DNA of 64,000 nt from Microbacterium luticocti DSM 19459 (GTDB lineage: Bacteria > Actinomycetota > Actinomycetes > Actinomycetales > Microbacteriaceae). The DNA lies in NCBI RefSeq assembly GCF_000422405.1, contig NZ_AULS01000014.1:29602-93601 (forward strand), written 5' to 3'. The notes under the pieces are model-generated. The model saw only the letters and a program-made list of their open reading frames with translations. It did no database searches and was not told where the DNA came from. This document shows positions 1 through 8,331 of this stretch, piece by piece. The position numbers and the translations under genes are program-made. How positions within the stretch are numbered: position 1 is the first letter of the stretch; each line of letters starts with the position of its first letter.

Positions 1-59
1 GCGTTGCGACGGCGGGCCGGGTGGTGGCGCAGGCTCGTATGGCACGTGTCGCCGCGGGT

Positions 60-360
60 GCTGGGCGACGGGCGGCGGTAGCCAGGTCGCAGGTGCGGGT
101 GCTGGGCGTAGCCGCATCCGGGTCGGCGTGTTGCGCGACCGGCGACGGTAGCCGTGCCCAGGGCCGCGGGTACTGAACGACCGGTGGCGGTAGGCGCACC
201 CGGCTCGGGGTGCTGGGCGACCGGCGGCGGTAGCCGGGCCCCACGGCCGCGGTGCTGCGCGACCGGCGGCGGTAGCCGCACCCGGGTCGGCGTGTTGCGC
301 GACGGGCGGCGGTAAGCGCACCCGGGTCGGGGTGCTGCGCCACGGGCGACGGTAACCGGG
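60..360. repeat. Degenerate tandem array, period about 40-42 bp
   Basis: The core word GGCGGCGGTA or a close variant occurs at 71, 141, 183, 223, 265, 305 and 345, so the spacing is 40 to 42 bp except for one 70-bp step that contains a shortened unit near 105. Each unit also carries a GTGCTG-GCGAC segment and a GCACCCGGGTCGG segment. The alternation of 40 and 42 bp would break any reading frame, and I see no open frame here, so I take it as non-coding. It lies just past the stop codon of the minus-strand kinase gene. Bases 1-59 look like a further decayed part of the same region. Confidence 0.75.
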
Positions 361-377
361 GACTGGGACCGGCGGGG

Positions 378-2549
378 TCAGTGCGTGCAGACCTTGAGGC
401 TGGATCCGGCCGCAGCCGCACCGTCCTGGGTGCCGTATCCCGCGACGGCGAAGCAGTTCGGGACGTCGGGGTTCAGCCCTTCGACGGTGTAGTCGGTGGC
501 GGTCGCCGGCAGGTGGGCGACGACGACGGGTGAGGACCCGGCATCCACCTGCACCACCACGAGGAACTCGACATCGCGCTGCGGCGCCGCCCAGGTCAGC
601 AGGGCCGAGGTGCCACGGTCGGTGACGACCAGGTTGCGCGGTGCGAACGCCGGGTTCGACACGGTCGGCTGTCCGTCATCGGCGGGCGGGGACGCCGGCG
701 CGCTCGGCACCGTGGTGTCGACCGCGGCCGGGGTGTGCGGCGCCGTGGGGTGACTCTGCAGCAGCGCGGTGGCCACGCCGATCGCCGCTCCGGCCAGCAG
801 CATCCCACCGAGGAAGAACGCGACGCGGCGCCACGCACCGCCCCGCCGACGGTCGGAAGGGGTCGCCGGCTCGTCGCGGGTCAGTGCGGCGAGCGTGCCG
901 GTGGCCTCGTCGTCGGCGGCCGGGCGCACGGATGCGGGGGCCGGCGCGAGATCGGCGAGTGCCGACCGCGCAACCGTTGCCGGAGGCCCCGCGGGTGCGG
1001 GTGCGGGCGGCGATGCCGGCTCAGCCGGCCCGGGCTGCGACGAGTTGGGGGCGGGGGCTACGGGTGCGAGGGCGACGGTGGGGTCGCCGGGCGCGGCAGC
1101 CGGCTCGGCGGCGGTGGCGGGGGCCTGCGACGACAGCGGCGGTGGTTCAGTGGAGGGGGACGTGGGCGCCGGCTCGGCGGCGGTGGCGGGTGCGGGCGCC
1201 TGCCCAGCGGGACCGCGCGCCGGGTCACCGGGGGCGCCGGGGGTGGCGGCGGCGGTCGCGGCCGGTCCGACGGCTGCGAGCGCCGAGTCGGCAGAGGCGG
1301 GCACCGGCTCGGCAGATGCGGGACGCTGCATCCCGGTCGCCGCATCCGCCACGGGTACCGGTGTCGATGAGTCCGTGCCGGCTGCGACATGGGGTCCCGT
1401 ACTCCCGCCGGGCGCACCGACCGACGGCCCGGTTCGCGCGCGCTCGTCGGTTGCCGTATCCGCCACGCCTCCACGTGTGGCCGCCGCCGGCCCCTCGCCC
1501 GTCCCGGACGCACCGGGAACCGGCGCGCGCCCGGCTTCGGGCCCGCCGGCCACCACCACCGGCCGCTCGGCCACCCCCACGTCCTCGGTCACCGGCGCGA
1601 CGGCGACCGGCGCGACGCCGCGGGCCGGGGCTGAGGCATCCGTCGGCTGCCAACTGCGACCCTCGGTGCGGATGCCGCGCAGCATGGCCAGCGCCTGCTC
1701 GGCGGCGGGGATGCGGTCCGCGCGGTCGGGGGCGAGGCATCCGTCGACGACCTCGCGCAGCCCGGCAGGCAGGTCGGTGCGGCGCATCGGGCGGCGCTCG
1801 TTCAGGCGCACGCGTCGCAGATAGGCGAGGGCGGTGTCGTCGTCGGGATCGTCCGCGGCGAACGGGGCACGCCCCTCGAGCAGCGTGAACAGGGTCGACC
1901 CGAGTGACCAGACGTCGTCGGCGGCCGTCGGCGCCAAGCCGTCGAGCACCTGCGGCGAGGCGTGCCGGTACGAGAAACGCTCGAGCGACGCCGTGCGGTC
2001 GGCATCCATGCCCCGCGCGATGCCGAAATCGCTCAGCACATACGAGGTCGGCAGCACCAGGATGTTCTGCGGTTTCACGTCCCGGTGCAGCACACCGGCG
2101 GCATGCGCGAAGGCCAGCGCGTCGGCGACGGCGGTGCCCGCCTCGACCACCTCGGACGCCGACAGCGGCCCCTGGGCGACGAGCCGGTCGTGCAGTGAAC
2201 CGAGGTCGTGGAAGTCCATGATCAGGCAGGGCTCGCCGGCGGCGGTCGTGGTGGTGTCGAGCACCGTGACGATGTGCGGATGCGCGCGCCCGAGGCGCAC
2301 GGTGATGGCCAGCTCGCGCTGGAACCGGGCCACGGCGGAGGGGTCCGACAGCTGCACGACCTTGATCGCGACGTCGCGGTCGAGTGAGACCTGGCGCGCC
2401 CGGTAGACGATGGAGTCGCCGCCGCGCGCGATCTCGACGAGGTCGGTGTAGCCGGACACGACCGCGGCCGGCGTCGTCGGCGTGGGGCCGGGAGCCTGCG
2501 CGGCGCGCGGGCGCGCGGGCTCGGGCGGGGCCCATTCCTCGTCCGGCAC
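378..2549 (-). CDS. Membrane-anchored Ser/Thr protein kinase with a C-terminal fibronectin-III-like domain
   Basis: About 723 residues. Residues 34-290 form a Hanks-type kinase domain: the lysine of DVAIKVV, the catalytic loop HRDVKPQN and the metal-binding DFGIAR are all present. A long Ala/Pro-rich linker of roughly 270 residues follows, then one membrane helix (FFLGGMLLAGAAIGVATALL, about residue 580) and an outside domain of about 90 residues ending in NCFAVAGYG, which resembles fibronectin type III. There are no PASTA repeats, so it is not a PknB orthologue. The GTG start at 2549 was chosen because AGGGGGGA lies just upstream; the frame stays open to 3065 but that part is low-complexity. 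The glycine loop reads ARGGDSIVY, a loose match to GxGxxG. Substrate unknown; expected to phosphorylate cytoplasmic proteins in response to an outside signal. Confidence 0.85.
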   Translation of the reverse strand: MPDEEWAPPEPARPRAAQAPGPTPTTPAAVVSGYTDLVEIARGGDSIVYRARQVSLDRDVAIKVVQLSDPSAVARFQRELAITVRLGRAHPHIVTVLDTTTTAAGEPCLIMDFHDLGSLHDRLVAQGPLSASEVVEAGTAVADALAFAHAAGVLHRDVKPQNILVLPTSYVLSDFGIARGMDADRTASLERFSYRHASPQVLDGLAPTAADDVWSLGSTLFTLLEGRAPFAADDPDDDTALAYLRRVRLNERRPMRRTDLPAGLREVVDGCLAPDRADRIPAAEQALAMLRGIRTEGRSWQPTDASAPARGVAPVAVAPVTEDVGVAERPVVVAGGPEAGRAPVPGASGTGEGPAAATRGGVADTATDERARTGPSVGAPGGSTGPHVAAGTDSSTPVPVADAATGMQRPASAEPVPASADSALAAVGPAATAAATPGAPGDPARGPAGQAPAPATAAEPAPTSPSTEPPPLSSQAPATAAEPAAAPGDPTVALAPVAPAPNSSQPGPAEPASPPAPAPAGPPATVARSALADLAPAPASVRPAADDEATGTLAALTRDEPATPSDRRRGGAWRRVAFFLGGMLLAGAAIGVATALLQSHPTAPHTPAAVDTTVPSAPASPPADDGQPTVSNPAFAPRNLVVTDRGTSALLTWAAPQRDVEFLVVVQVDAGSSPVVVAHLPATATDYTVEGLNPDVPNCFAVAGYGTQDGAAAAGSSLKVCTH

Positions 2550-2700
2550 GACATCCCCCCTGTCCACCGATGGTCCGTACACGAGGATATGCCCAAAGCC
2601 GCGCCTGTGCCCGGGCCGCGGCGCCGGCGCCCGGGCCGATGGCTCCGGCACCCGGCGGCGATGGCTCCGGCATCCGCCGGGGCTCGTGGCCTGGCGCGGC

Positions 2701-2778
2701 TGTCTCAACTTGAGACACGGGGTGGGCTCCCGCACCTGCAGGGTCTGGTGGCGCGGCGCGGCCGTCTCAAGTTGAGAC
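2701..2778. repeat. Two compact palindromes, TGTCTCAA-N-TTGAGACA, 62 bp apart
   Basis: TGTCTCAACTTGAGACA at 2701-2717 and GTCTCAAGTTGAGAC at 2764-2778 are perfect inverted repeats around a single central base. They sit inside a longer direct repeat (GGCGCGGC before, CACGGGGTGG after). The arms match the ends of the TGTCYCA/TGAGACA family at 5.2, 31.7 and 43.7 kb. The whole gene-free stretch 2550-3057 also holds a near-exact tandem copy of a GCGCGGCCGATCGGCCCGGC block around 2938-2995; nothing else is recognisable in it. Confidence 0.75.
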
Positions 2779-3057
2779 ACGGGGTGGCTCCGGCACACGC
2801 CGGGGCGCCGGCCGCGGCCAGACCTGTCGCCGACCCGGCCCGTCGCGGCCGTCCGTCGGAGCGGCCCGTCAACAGGCTGAGCCGGCCGTTCTCCGCTCCG
2901 GCAGGGCCTTGACGCGCGATCCAGCCTGTCGGCGGCCCGCGCGGCCGATCGGCCCGGCCGCCCTGCCCGCGCGGCCGATCGGCCCGGCCGCCCTCGCCGC
3001 GCGGCACGCCCGCGTACGATCGAACCACCGCATCCGTTCAGCCAGAAAGGCCCACCC

Positions 3058-4335
3058 GTGCCCACGCCCGACGCCCTCGCCCACGCCGCAGACCTCGCCG
3101 ACTTCGTCGCGGCGTCGCCGTCGAGCTTTCACGCCGCAGCCGAGGTCGCTCGGCGGCTGACGGATGCCGGTTTTACCGCGCTCGACGAGACCGCGGCGTG
3201 GCCCGATCCGCGCGGCGGGCGCTTCTTCGTGCTGCGCGACGGCGCCATCATCGCCTGGATCGTGCCGGAACAGGCGCATGCCGAAACCGGAATACACGTG
3301 TTCGGGGCGCACAGTGACTCGCCCGGTTTCAAGCTCAAGCCGCAGCCGACCACCGGATCTCACGGCTGGTTGCAGGCCGGGGTTGAGGTCTACGGCGGTC
3401 CGCTGCTGAACTCGTGGCTCGACCGCGAGTTGACCCTGGCGGGACGCGTGGTGCTCGACGACGGCACTCAGGTGCTGGCATCCACCGGCCCGCTGTTGCG
3501 ACTGCCGCAGCTGGCGATTCATCTCGACCGGCAGGTGAACGACGGCCTGGCGCTCGACAAGCAGACCCAGACCCAGCCGGTGTGGGGGCTGGGTTCCGCC
3601 GAGTCGGCCGACCTGCTCGGCGAGGTGGCCGCGGCGGCGGGGGTGGATGCCTCCCGCATCCGCGGATACGACCTGGTGACGGCGGACGCCGCCCGCGGGC
3701 GGGTGTTCGGGCAGGACGACGTGTTCTTCGCCGCGGGGCGGCTGGACGACCTGGCCTCGGTGCACGCCGGCGTGGCCGCCCTGGCCGCGCTCGACGAGCC
3801 CGGCGAGCGGATCGCGATGCTGGCCGTGTTCGATCACGAGGAGGTCGGGTCGGCGACCCGGTCGGGGGCTGCCGGGCCGTTCCTGGCCGAGGTGCTCGAG
3901 CGGGTGTGGTCGGGGCTCGGCGCCGATCGCGAGCAGCAGTTGCGCGCGCTGGCGCAGTCGTGGTGCGTGTCGAGCGATGTCGGGCATTCGGTGCATCCGA
4001 ACTACGCCGGCCGGCACGACCCGGTGGTGCAGCCCGTGCTCGGGTCGGGGCCGATCCTGAAGATCAACGCGAACCAGCGGTACGCGACGGATGCCACGGG
4101 TGCCGCCGCGTGGCACGGATGGTGCGATCGGGCCGGGGTGAGAAGCCAGGAGTTCGTGTCGAACAATGCGGTGCCGTGCGGGTCGACGATCGGCCCGATC
4201 ACCGCGACGCGGCTCGGCATCCGCACGGTCGATGTGGGCATCCCCATCCTGTCGATGCACTCCGCGCGCGAGCTGGCCGGGGTGTCGGACCTGCACGATC
4301 TCACCCGCGTCGCCGCGGCGTTCTTCACCGCGTAG
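3058..4335 (+). CDS. M18-family aspartyl aminopeptidase
   Basis: A cytoplasmic zinc exopeptidase of 425 residues, a normal length for the M18 family, which removes N-terminal acidic residues from peptides. The metal-site motifs are visible in order: FGAHSDSPG near residue 85, FDHEEVGS near 260, DVGHSVHPN near 308 and SMHSARELAG near the C-terminus. The GTG start at 3058 is preceded by AGAAAGG at a proper distance. The gene stands alone; the spacer behind it contains extra copies of its own last codons (see repeat at 4321). Confidence 0.93.
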   Translation: MPTPDALAHAADLADFVAASPSSFHAAAEVARRLTDAGFTALDETAAWPDPRGGRFFVLRDGAIIAWIVPEQAHAETGIHVFGAHSDSPGFKLKPQPTTGSHGWLQAGVEVYGGPLLNSWLDRELTLAGRVVLDDGTQVLASTGPLLRLPQLAIHLDRQVNDGLALDKQTQTQPVWGLGSAESADLLGEVAAAAGVDASRIRGYDLVTADAARGRVFGQDDVFFAAGRLDDLASVHAGVAALAALDEPGERIAMLAVFDHEEVGSATRSGAAGPFLAEVLERVWSGLGADREQQLRALAQSWCVSSDVGHSVHPNYAGRHDPVVQPVLGSGPILKINANQRYATDATGAAAWHGWCDRAGVRSQEFVSNNAVPCGSTIGPITATRLGIRTVDVGIPILSMHSARELAGVSDLHDLTRVAAAFFTA

Positions 4336-4620
4336 CCGCGGGCTTCTTCACCGCGTAGCCACGGCGTTCTTCACCGCGTAGCGGCGGGGCCGCCGTCGCC
4401 GCACCCACCGACCCAGCGCGGGCCGTCTGCCCGCCCCACCCGCCCGGGCGATCTGCCGCTCGCCACCTTCTCAGGCGCGGCCCCTCCGCGCCTCCCCGCC
4501 GGCTTGGGCGCGGGCCCTCCGCGCCTCGCCACGGTCCAGGAACGGGCCGTCCGCCCCTCCCCACCGGCTCCGGCGCGGACCATCCACACCTCCCCACCGC
4601 CCGGCATGGGCTCTCCGCCC
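4321..4620. repeat. Copies of the aminopeptidase stop region, then a degenerate GC-rich tandem array
   Basis: The 15-base string TTCTTCACCGCGTAG that ends the M18 gene occurs three times, at about 4321, 4345 and 4369, so the last codons and stop (FFTA-stop) are repeated every 24-25 bp. From about 4470 to 4610 a second array follows, with about four loose copies of a roughly 38-bp unit built on GGCGCGG-CCTCCGCGCCTCCCC. No gene is seen between 4336 and 4683. Confidence 0.75.
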
Positions 4621-4683
4621 AACACCCGACCCCACCGATGGCCGAGCGTGCGTACGATGTCGGAACGGGCACCGGGAGGAATG

Positions 4684-5175
4684 ATGGTCGAGGTTCGGGT
4701 TGCGGGCGTGGCCCTCGACACGTCTGGTCAGCATGTGATCCTGCTGCAGCCGGTCGAGGTCGGCCCGGAGGGCAGCAAACTGCTTCCCATCTGGATCGGG
4801 GCGATGGAGGCGACCGCCATCATGGTCGCGATCGAGGGTGCGCCCACCCCGCGCCCGCTCACGCACGACCTGCTGCGCACCATGCTCGGGACCCTGGGCG
4901 CCACGGTCGACCGCGTCGAGGTGACCCGCATCGACGACGGCACGTTCTACGCCGAGATTACGGTGCGATCCGGCGACGCCGTCCACCGCATCGACGCCCG
5001 TCCATCGGATGCCGTCGCCCTGGCCGCGCGCACCGGCGCCCCCATGTTCGTGGCCGACGAGGTGCTCGCCGAGGCCGGCGTCGAGGACGTCATCAGTGAG
5101 GCCGAAGCCGAGGCCGACGTGGCCGAGTTCTCCAAGTTCCTCGAACAGGTCGATCCCGACGACTTCCGCGAGTAG
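4684..5175 (+). CDS. Bifunctional nuclease family protein (DUF151)
   Basis: 163 residues, the usual size for this family. The conserved patterns are LPIWIG-EA near residue 35, LTHDLL near 60 and the RPSDAVALAARTGAPMFVADEVL block near 110. Members are small proteins widespread in actinobacteria; a plant homologue was reported to have nuclease activity, but the bacterial role is not settled. GGGAGGA directly precedes two ATG codons (4681 and 4684); I prefer 4684 because it leaves a few bases between ribosome site and start. The very acidic C-terminal tail (EAEAEADVAEF to DPDDF) is typical. Confidence 0.88.
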   Translation: MVEVRVAGVALDTSGQHVILLQPVEVGPEGSKLLPIWIGAMEATAIMVAIEGAPTPRPLTHDLLRTMLGTLGATVDRVEVTRIDDGTFYAEITVRSGDAVHRIDARPSDAVALAARTGAPMFVADEVLAEAGVEDVISEAEAEADVAEFSKFLEQVDPDDFRE

Positions 5176-5248
5176 ACCCTCGTCTGCACCGGACATGATC
5201 GCGGGCCCTTCCTCCCCGAGGCAGCCGCCGGCGCCGACACATCGCACC

Positions 5249-5386
5249 TTCTGAGACATGCCCGCCCAGCATGTCCCAGAAACTGCGACCCCGGATGCCA
5301 GGAACCCACACGTTCTGAGACACGCGCCCTGACCATGTCCCAGAAACTGCGACCCCGGGTGCCAGCAAGCCACACGTTCTGAGACA
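5249..5386. repeat. Tandem array of TGTCCCAGAA...TTCTGAGACA palindromic units
   Basis: Left ends TGTCCCAGAA start at 5272 and 5336, and right ends TTCTGAGACA at 5249, 5313 and 5377, giving a constant 64-bp period. Each full unit is about 51 bp, has imperfectly complementary ends and a CTGCGACCCCGG interior. The array fills the spacer between two convergent genes, so it could also act as a two-way terminator. The same unit is found at 31737 and 43685. Confidence 0.8.
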
Positions 5387-5467
5387 TGCCCGGCGACGCA
5401 GGTCTCGCGGGAGCATGCACGCCGGCCAGATTGCCTTGAGCCCCAGCACCGACTGCGGAGACACGAC

Positions 5468-6964
5468 CTACCGCGGCGAACCGGGCGAAGGCGCCGGGTG
5501 CGGGCTCGGCTGCCCGGACGGCGGGGTCGGCGCCACCGGCGCAGGCCCGGGACGAGGACTGGGCTGCGATGCCGGCTTCGGATTCGCCGGCGGTGCGACC
5601 CGCGTCGCGTCGTACTCGACCGCGGTCACGGCGGTGGCACCGCGCAGCTGGCCGAGCACCTGCTGCATGCGCTGGGTGCGTGGGTCGGTCGCGGCATCCA
5701 CCAGGCGCGCCGTGCCGACGTAGACCGAGAGATGATGCGGCGCGAGCGTGAGGTCGCCCGGCCGCGGCATGGGGTCGCCGACGCGCTCGACGACGAGCGA
5801 GCCGGATGCTCCCACCTGCCCGGGTGACCCGCCCGCCGCCAGCGACTGGACCACATCATCGGTGTGCCGCAGCTGCACGCTCAGCGTCTCGGGACCGACC
5901 TCCGCCTCGGTGGGCGAACCGGCGGTGACCAGCATCCGCGTGTCGTACCCGCCCTGTATCGCGAGCCGGTCGACGATCATGCCGCCCAACGAGTGCCCGA
6001 ACAGATACACGGTCGCCCCCTCCGGCACGCCCGCATCGTACAGCGCCTGGACGACGGCGTCGTACGCCGACGCATCCTGCCCCAGGTACAGCTGCGTGTC
6101 GGAGTGCAGGTCGAACGGGTCCGTTCCCGGCACCGGTGAGAAGTCACGCGTGCCCGCGACATACACCGCATACCGGGTGCTGCCGTCGGGCATCGTGTAC
6201 GTCTCGACCCGCACCCGGGCGTCGTCGGGGATCCGCCCCAGCGCGTCGGCGAGGCCGTCGGGCGGCACGGCGGTCGAACTCGCACCGACCTGCGTCACCT
6301 CGACCGGCTCGCCCGCGCCGACGAGCCGACTGCCCTGCGCGATGGTGCCGGCACCGAGCATGCGGATCAGCGCCTGTGCGCCCTGCGCGGCCTCCGGCAA
6401 CCGGCTCGCCGCGGCCAGCAGCACGATCCCGAGCGCCGGCGAGACCACGAACGCCAACGGCAGGTACAGGTACCCTCCGGCGTTGGCCGGTGAGCTCAGC
6501 TGCGCCCCGATCGACAGGTCGCGGGCGGTCACCGCCGCGTCGGCCCGCGCGACGGCGTCAGGATGCCGCTGTTCCACGGCCCGCAGTCCGTACACCGCAC
6601 CGATCACCTCACCGGGACCGGCGCCCGGCCACAGCGCCATCATCGCCCGCGCCCGGGCCTCGACCACGTCGTAGGTGTCGGCGAGCTCGCGCAGGTCGTG
6701 GACGATCTGGGCGAGCTCGTCGGCGGTGGCTGCGGCATCCGTCGACGCCCGCGTCAGCAGGTCGGGGATCGCCGCCGCGTACGCCGGGGCGGGCACCGCG
6801 GCCACCACGGCGCGGCTCTGCGTCAGCAGGTCGTGCGCGACGGCGCACAGCCGGTCGTCGAGCACCGCGAACCGGGCGGCCGCGTCCCGCAGTGAGCCGG
6901 TGTCGACCGCCACCACCCCGCCGGAGCGGATGTCGATGTCATCGTCGCTGCCCGTCGCCCTCAC
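5468..6964 (-). CDS. Lipase-like alpha/beta hydrolase with an N-terminal helical region
   Basis: 498 residues. The nucleophile elbow GHSLGG (about residue 330), a later aspartate and a histidine in LAPHHLSVYVG fit a class-3-lipase-like alpha/beta hydrolase. The first 150 residues are Ala-rich and helical, like the WXG100/ESX-type N-terminal regions of actinobacterial surface enzymes, and two hydrophobic stretches (LPLAFVVSPALGIVLLAAA) may be membrane-associated. The last 50 residues are Pro/Ser-rich. The GTG start at 6964 overlaps a GGAGGTGAGG ribosome site, so a slightly later start is possible. Substrate unknown. The small helical protein encoded upstream on the same strand is its likely partner. 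Confidence 0.72.
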   Translation of the reverse strand: MRATGSDDDIDIRSGGVVAVDTGSLRDAAARFAVLDDRLCAVAHDLLTQSRAVVAAVPAPAYAAAIPDLLTRASTDAAATADELAQIVHDLRELADTYDVVEARARAMMALWPGAGPGEVIGAVYGLRAVEQRHPDAVARADAAVTARDLSIGAQLSSPANAGGYLYLPLAFVVSPALGIVLLAAASRLPEAAQGAQALIRMLGAGTIAQGSRLVGAGEPVEVTQVGASSTAVPPDGLADALGRIPDDARVRVETYTMPDGSTRYAVYVAGTRDFSPVPGTDPFDLHSDTQLYLGQDASAYDAVVQALYDAGVPEGATVYLFGHSLGGMIVDRLAIQGGYDTRMLVTAGSPTEAEVGPETLSVQLRHTDDVVQSLAAGGSPGQVGASGSLVVERVGDPMPRPGDLTLAPHHLSVYVGTARLVDAATDPRTQRMQQVLGQLRGATAVTAVEYDATRVAPPANPKPASQPSPRPGPAPVAPTPPSGQPSPHPAPSPGSPR

Positions 6965-7165
6965 CTCCGTCGTCGGTCGCCGTCATGCCGCCCCCGGCGG
7001 CCGTCACGTGTCGCGCCCCCACAGGTCGCCCCCGCCCCCGGGTCACCCTCACCTCCGTCATCCGCCCCCGGCGGCCGTCACGTGTCCCGCCCCCACACGC
7101 CACGCCGCCCCCTCACGTCACCCCCGCCTTCACCTCCGTCATCGGCCCCCTCACGTCACCCCCGC
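6961..7165. repeat. Degenerate repeats derived from the end of the upstream small gene
   Basis: The segment TCACGTCACCCCCG, which is the reverse complement of the last codons and stop of the small gene at 7151, recurs in altered form at about 7155, 7116, 7075 and 7010, each time near CACCTCCGTCAT and CCCCGGCGGCCG. The spacer between the two minus-strand genes is thus built from about three to four imperfect units of roughly 60-70 bp. No independent gene is visible. Confidence 0.6.
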
Positions 7166-7414
7166 GGCCGCCGCAGCCGCCCGCAGTGCCCGCACCCGTT
7201 CCTGCTGGTCCGCCACGTCGTCGGCCAGGCGAGCCAGCCGGTCGGCGAGCGCCTCGGATTGTGCGTGGTAACGGGCCACCGCACGCGCCCGCCATTGCGT
7301 GTCGGCGGCGATCCCGGCAGCATCCGCCCTCACCTGGTCGATCTCACGCACACAGCCGCCGAGCGCCCAGGCGACGGCATCCAGCGCCTGCAGCGTGTCG
7401 GTCACGGCGAACAT
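7151..7414 (-). CDS. Small helical protein, WXG100-like
   Basis: 87 residues starting MFAVTDTLQALD; almost all predicted helix, with a heptad-like C-terminal half (LADRLARLADDVADQQERVRALR) and a central tryptophan followed by RARAVARYH instead of a clear WxG. The size, helix-turn-helix shape and position just before a hydrolase with a helical N-terminal part suggest an ESX/WXG100-type chaperone or partner. ATG at 7414 has GGAG three bases upstream. The frame extends to 7645 but that part looks like random GC-rich translation. Function not established. Confidence 0.6.
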   Translation of the reverse strand: MFAVTDTLQALDAVAWALGGCVREIDQVRADAAGIAADTQWRARAVARYHAQSEALADRLARLADDVADQQERVRALRAAAAAAGVT

Positions 7415-7729
7415 GACTCCACGCTGGCACGTCGGCGGGGGCAGGATGCCTCGAACCGGTCGATCCGTGGACAACCCGCGCCCGGCGCCACCTGGGGAGG
7501 CGGCGATGCAGCTGTCCGGCAGAGCATCGAGTGCGCCGCATGTGCGCCGCGCTTCTGCTCTCGCCTGGAGTCGTCGCCGCACATAGTCGTCACGGTCGCG
7601 ACCTTTCCGACCGTGCGCGACGACGACCGGTGAGGATGGGGTCACCCCGGCAGAGCGACACCCGCCGCTGCGCGCCCGCCGTTGCGCACCGGCTGTTGCG
7701 CGCCGGCGCGCAGCCCGCAGAATAGAGCC
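7415..7729. other. Gene-free spacer between divergent genes
   Basis: This 315-base spacer separates the minus-strand small helical gene from the plus-strand phosphatase gene, so it should hold two promoters. I do not see a convincing -35/-10 pair. The stretch 7665-7720 contains several GTTGCGC-ACC-GGC words, a short degenerate repeat like those in other spacers of the window. Confidence 0.4.
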
Positions 7730-8233
7730 ATGGCCGATGCACCCCCGCCCTTCCGGGTCGTGTTCGTGTGCACCGGCAACATCTGCCGCTCACCGATGGC
7801 CGAGGTCACGTTCCGCTGGTTCGCCGAATCGGTGGGCCTGGGCGACCGGGTGGTTTCGACGAGCGCCGGCACCGGCGACTGGCATGTCGGCGAACGCGCC
7901 GACCGGCGCACGCTCGCCGCGCTCGAGCGGCACGGCTACGACGGGTCCACGCACCGTGCCCGCCAGTTCGGCTACCGCGACTTCGACGAGAACGACCTTG
8001 TCGTCGCCCTCGACACCGGCCACGAGCGGGTACTGCACGAGTGGGCGCGCAGCGAGGAGGACGAGTCGAAGATCGCCCTGCTGCTGTCGTTCGACCAGCG
8101 CGCCGGCGGCGGGCTCGACGTGCCCGACCCCTACTATGCCGAGCCCGCGATGTTCGACGACGTGCTCGGTATGATCGAGAGCGCGTGCCGGGCGCTTTTC
8201 CGGCAGCTCGAACCCGCGATCCGCGCGGCCTGA
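7730..8233 (+). CDS. Low-molecular-weight protein-tyrosine phosphatase
   Basis: 167 residues, normal for the family. The catalytic P-loop CTGNICRS lies at residues 14-21 (Cys and Arg both present) and the general-acid aspartate is in VPDPYY near residue 135. It hydrolyses phosphotyrosine on proteins in the cytoplasm. The ATG at 7730 lies after AGAATAGAGCC, a weak ribosome site; no better start is available before the P-loop. The 3' end is followed by copies of its own last codons. Confidence 0.93.
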   Translation: MADAPPPFRVVFVCTGNICRSPMAEVTFRWFAESVGLGDRVVSTSAGTGDWHVGERADRRTLAALERHGYDGSTHRARQFGYRDFDENDLVVALDTGHERVLHEWARSEEDESKIALLLSFDQRAGGGLDVPDPYYAEPAMFDDVLGMIESACRALFRQLEPAIRAA

Positions 8234-8290
8234 CCCGCGATCCGCGCGGCCCGGTCTCCGGTCCGCCTGACCCGCGATCCGCGCCGCCGC
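8211..8290. repeat. Repeats of the phosphatase gene's stop region
   Basis: CCCGCGATCCGCGCGGCCTGA, the last seven codons of the phosphatase including its stop, is followed at once by a copy CCCGCGATCCGCGCGGCCC and, after a short GGTCTCCGGTCCGCC segment, by a third copy CCCGCGATCCGCGCCGCC. The spacer ahead of purB is therefore largely made of the end of the preceding gene. Confidence 0.8.
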
Positions 8291-8331
8291 ACCGGTGGCA
8301 TCCGCCGCGGATCCCCGCGAAAGGGAGCCCC

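Noticed and set aside
2550..3065. Extending the kinase gene upstream to 3065 on the minus strand
   Set aside because: The extra 172 residues are low-complexity translations of the palindromic repeat region; a good ribosome site supports the GTG at 2549.
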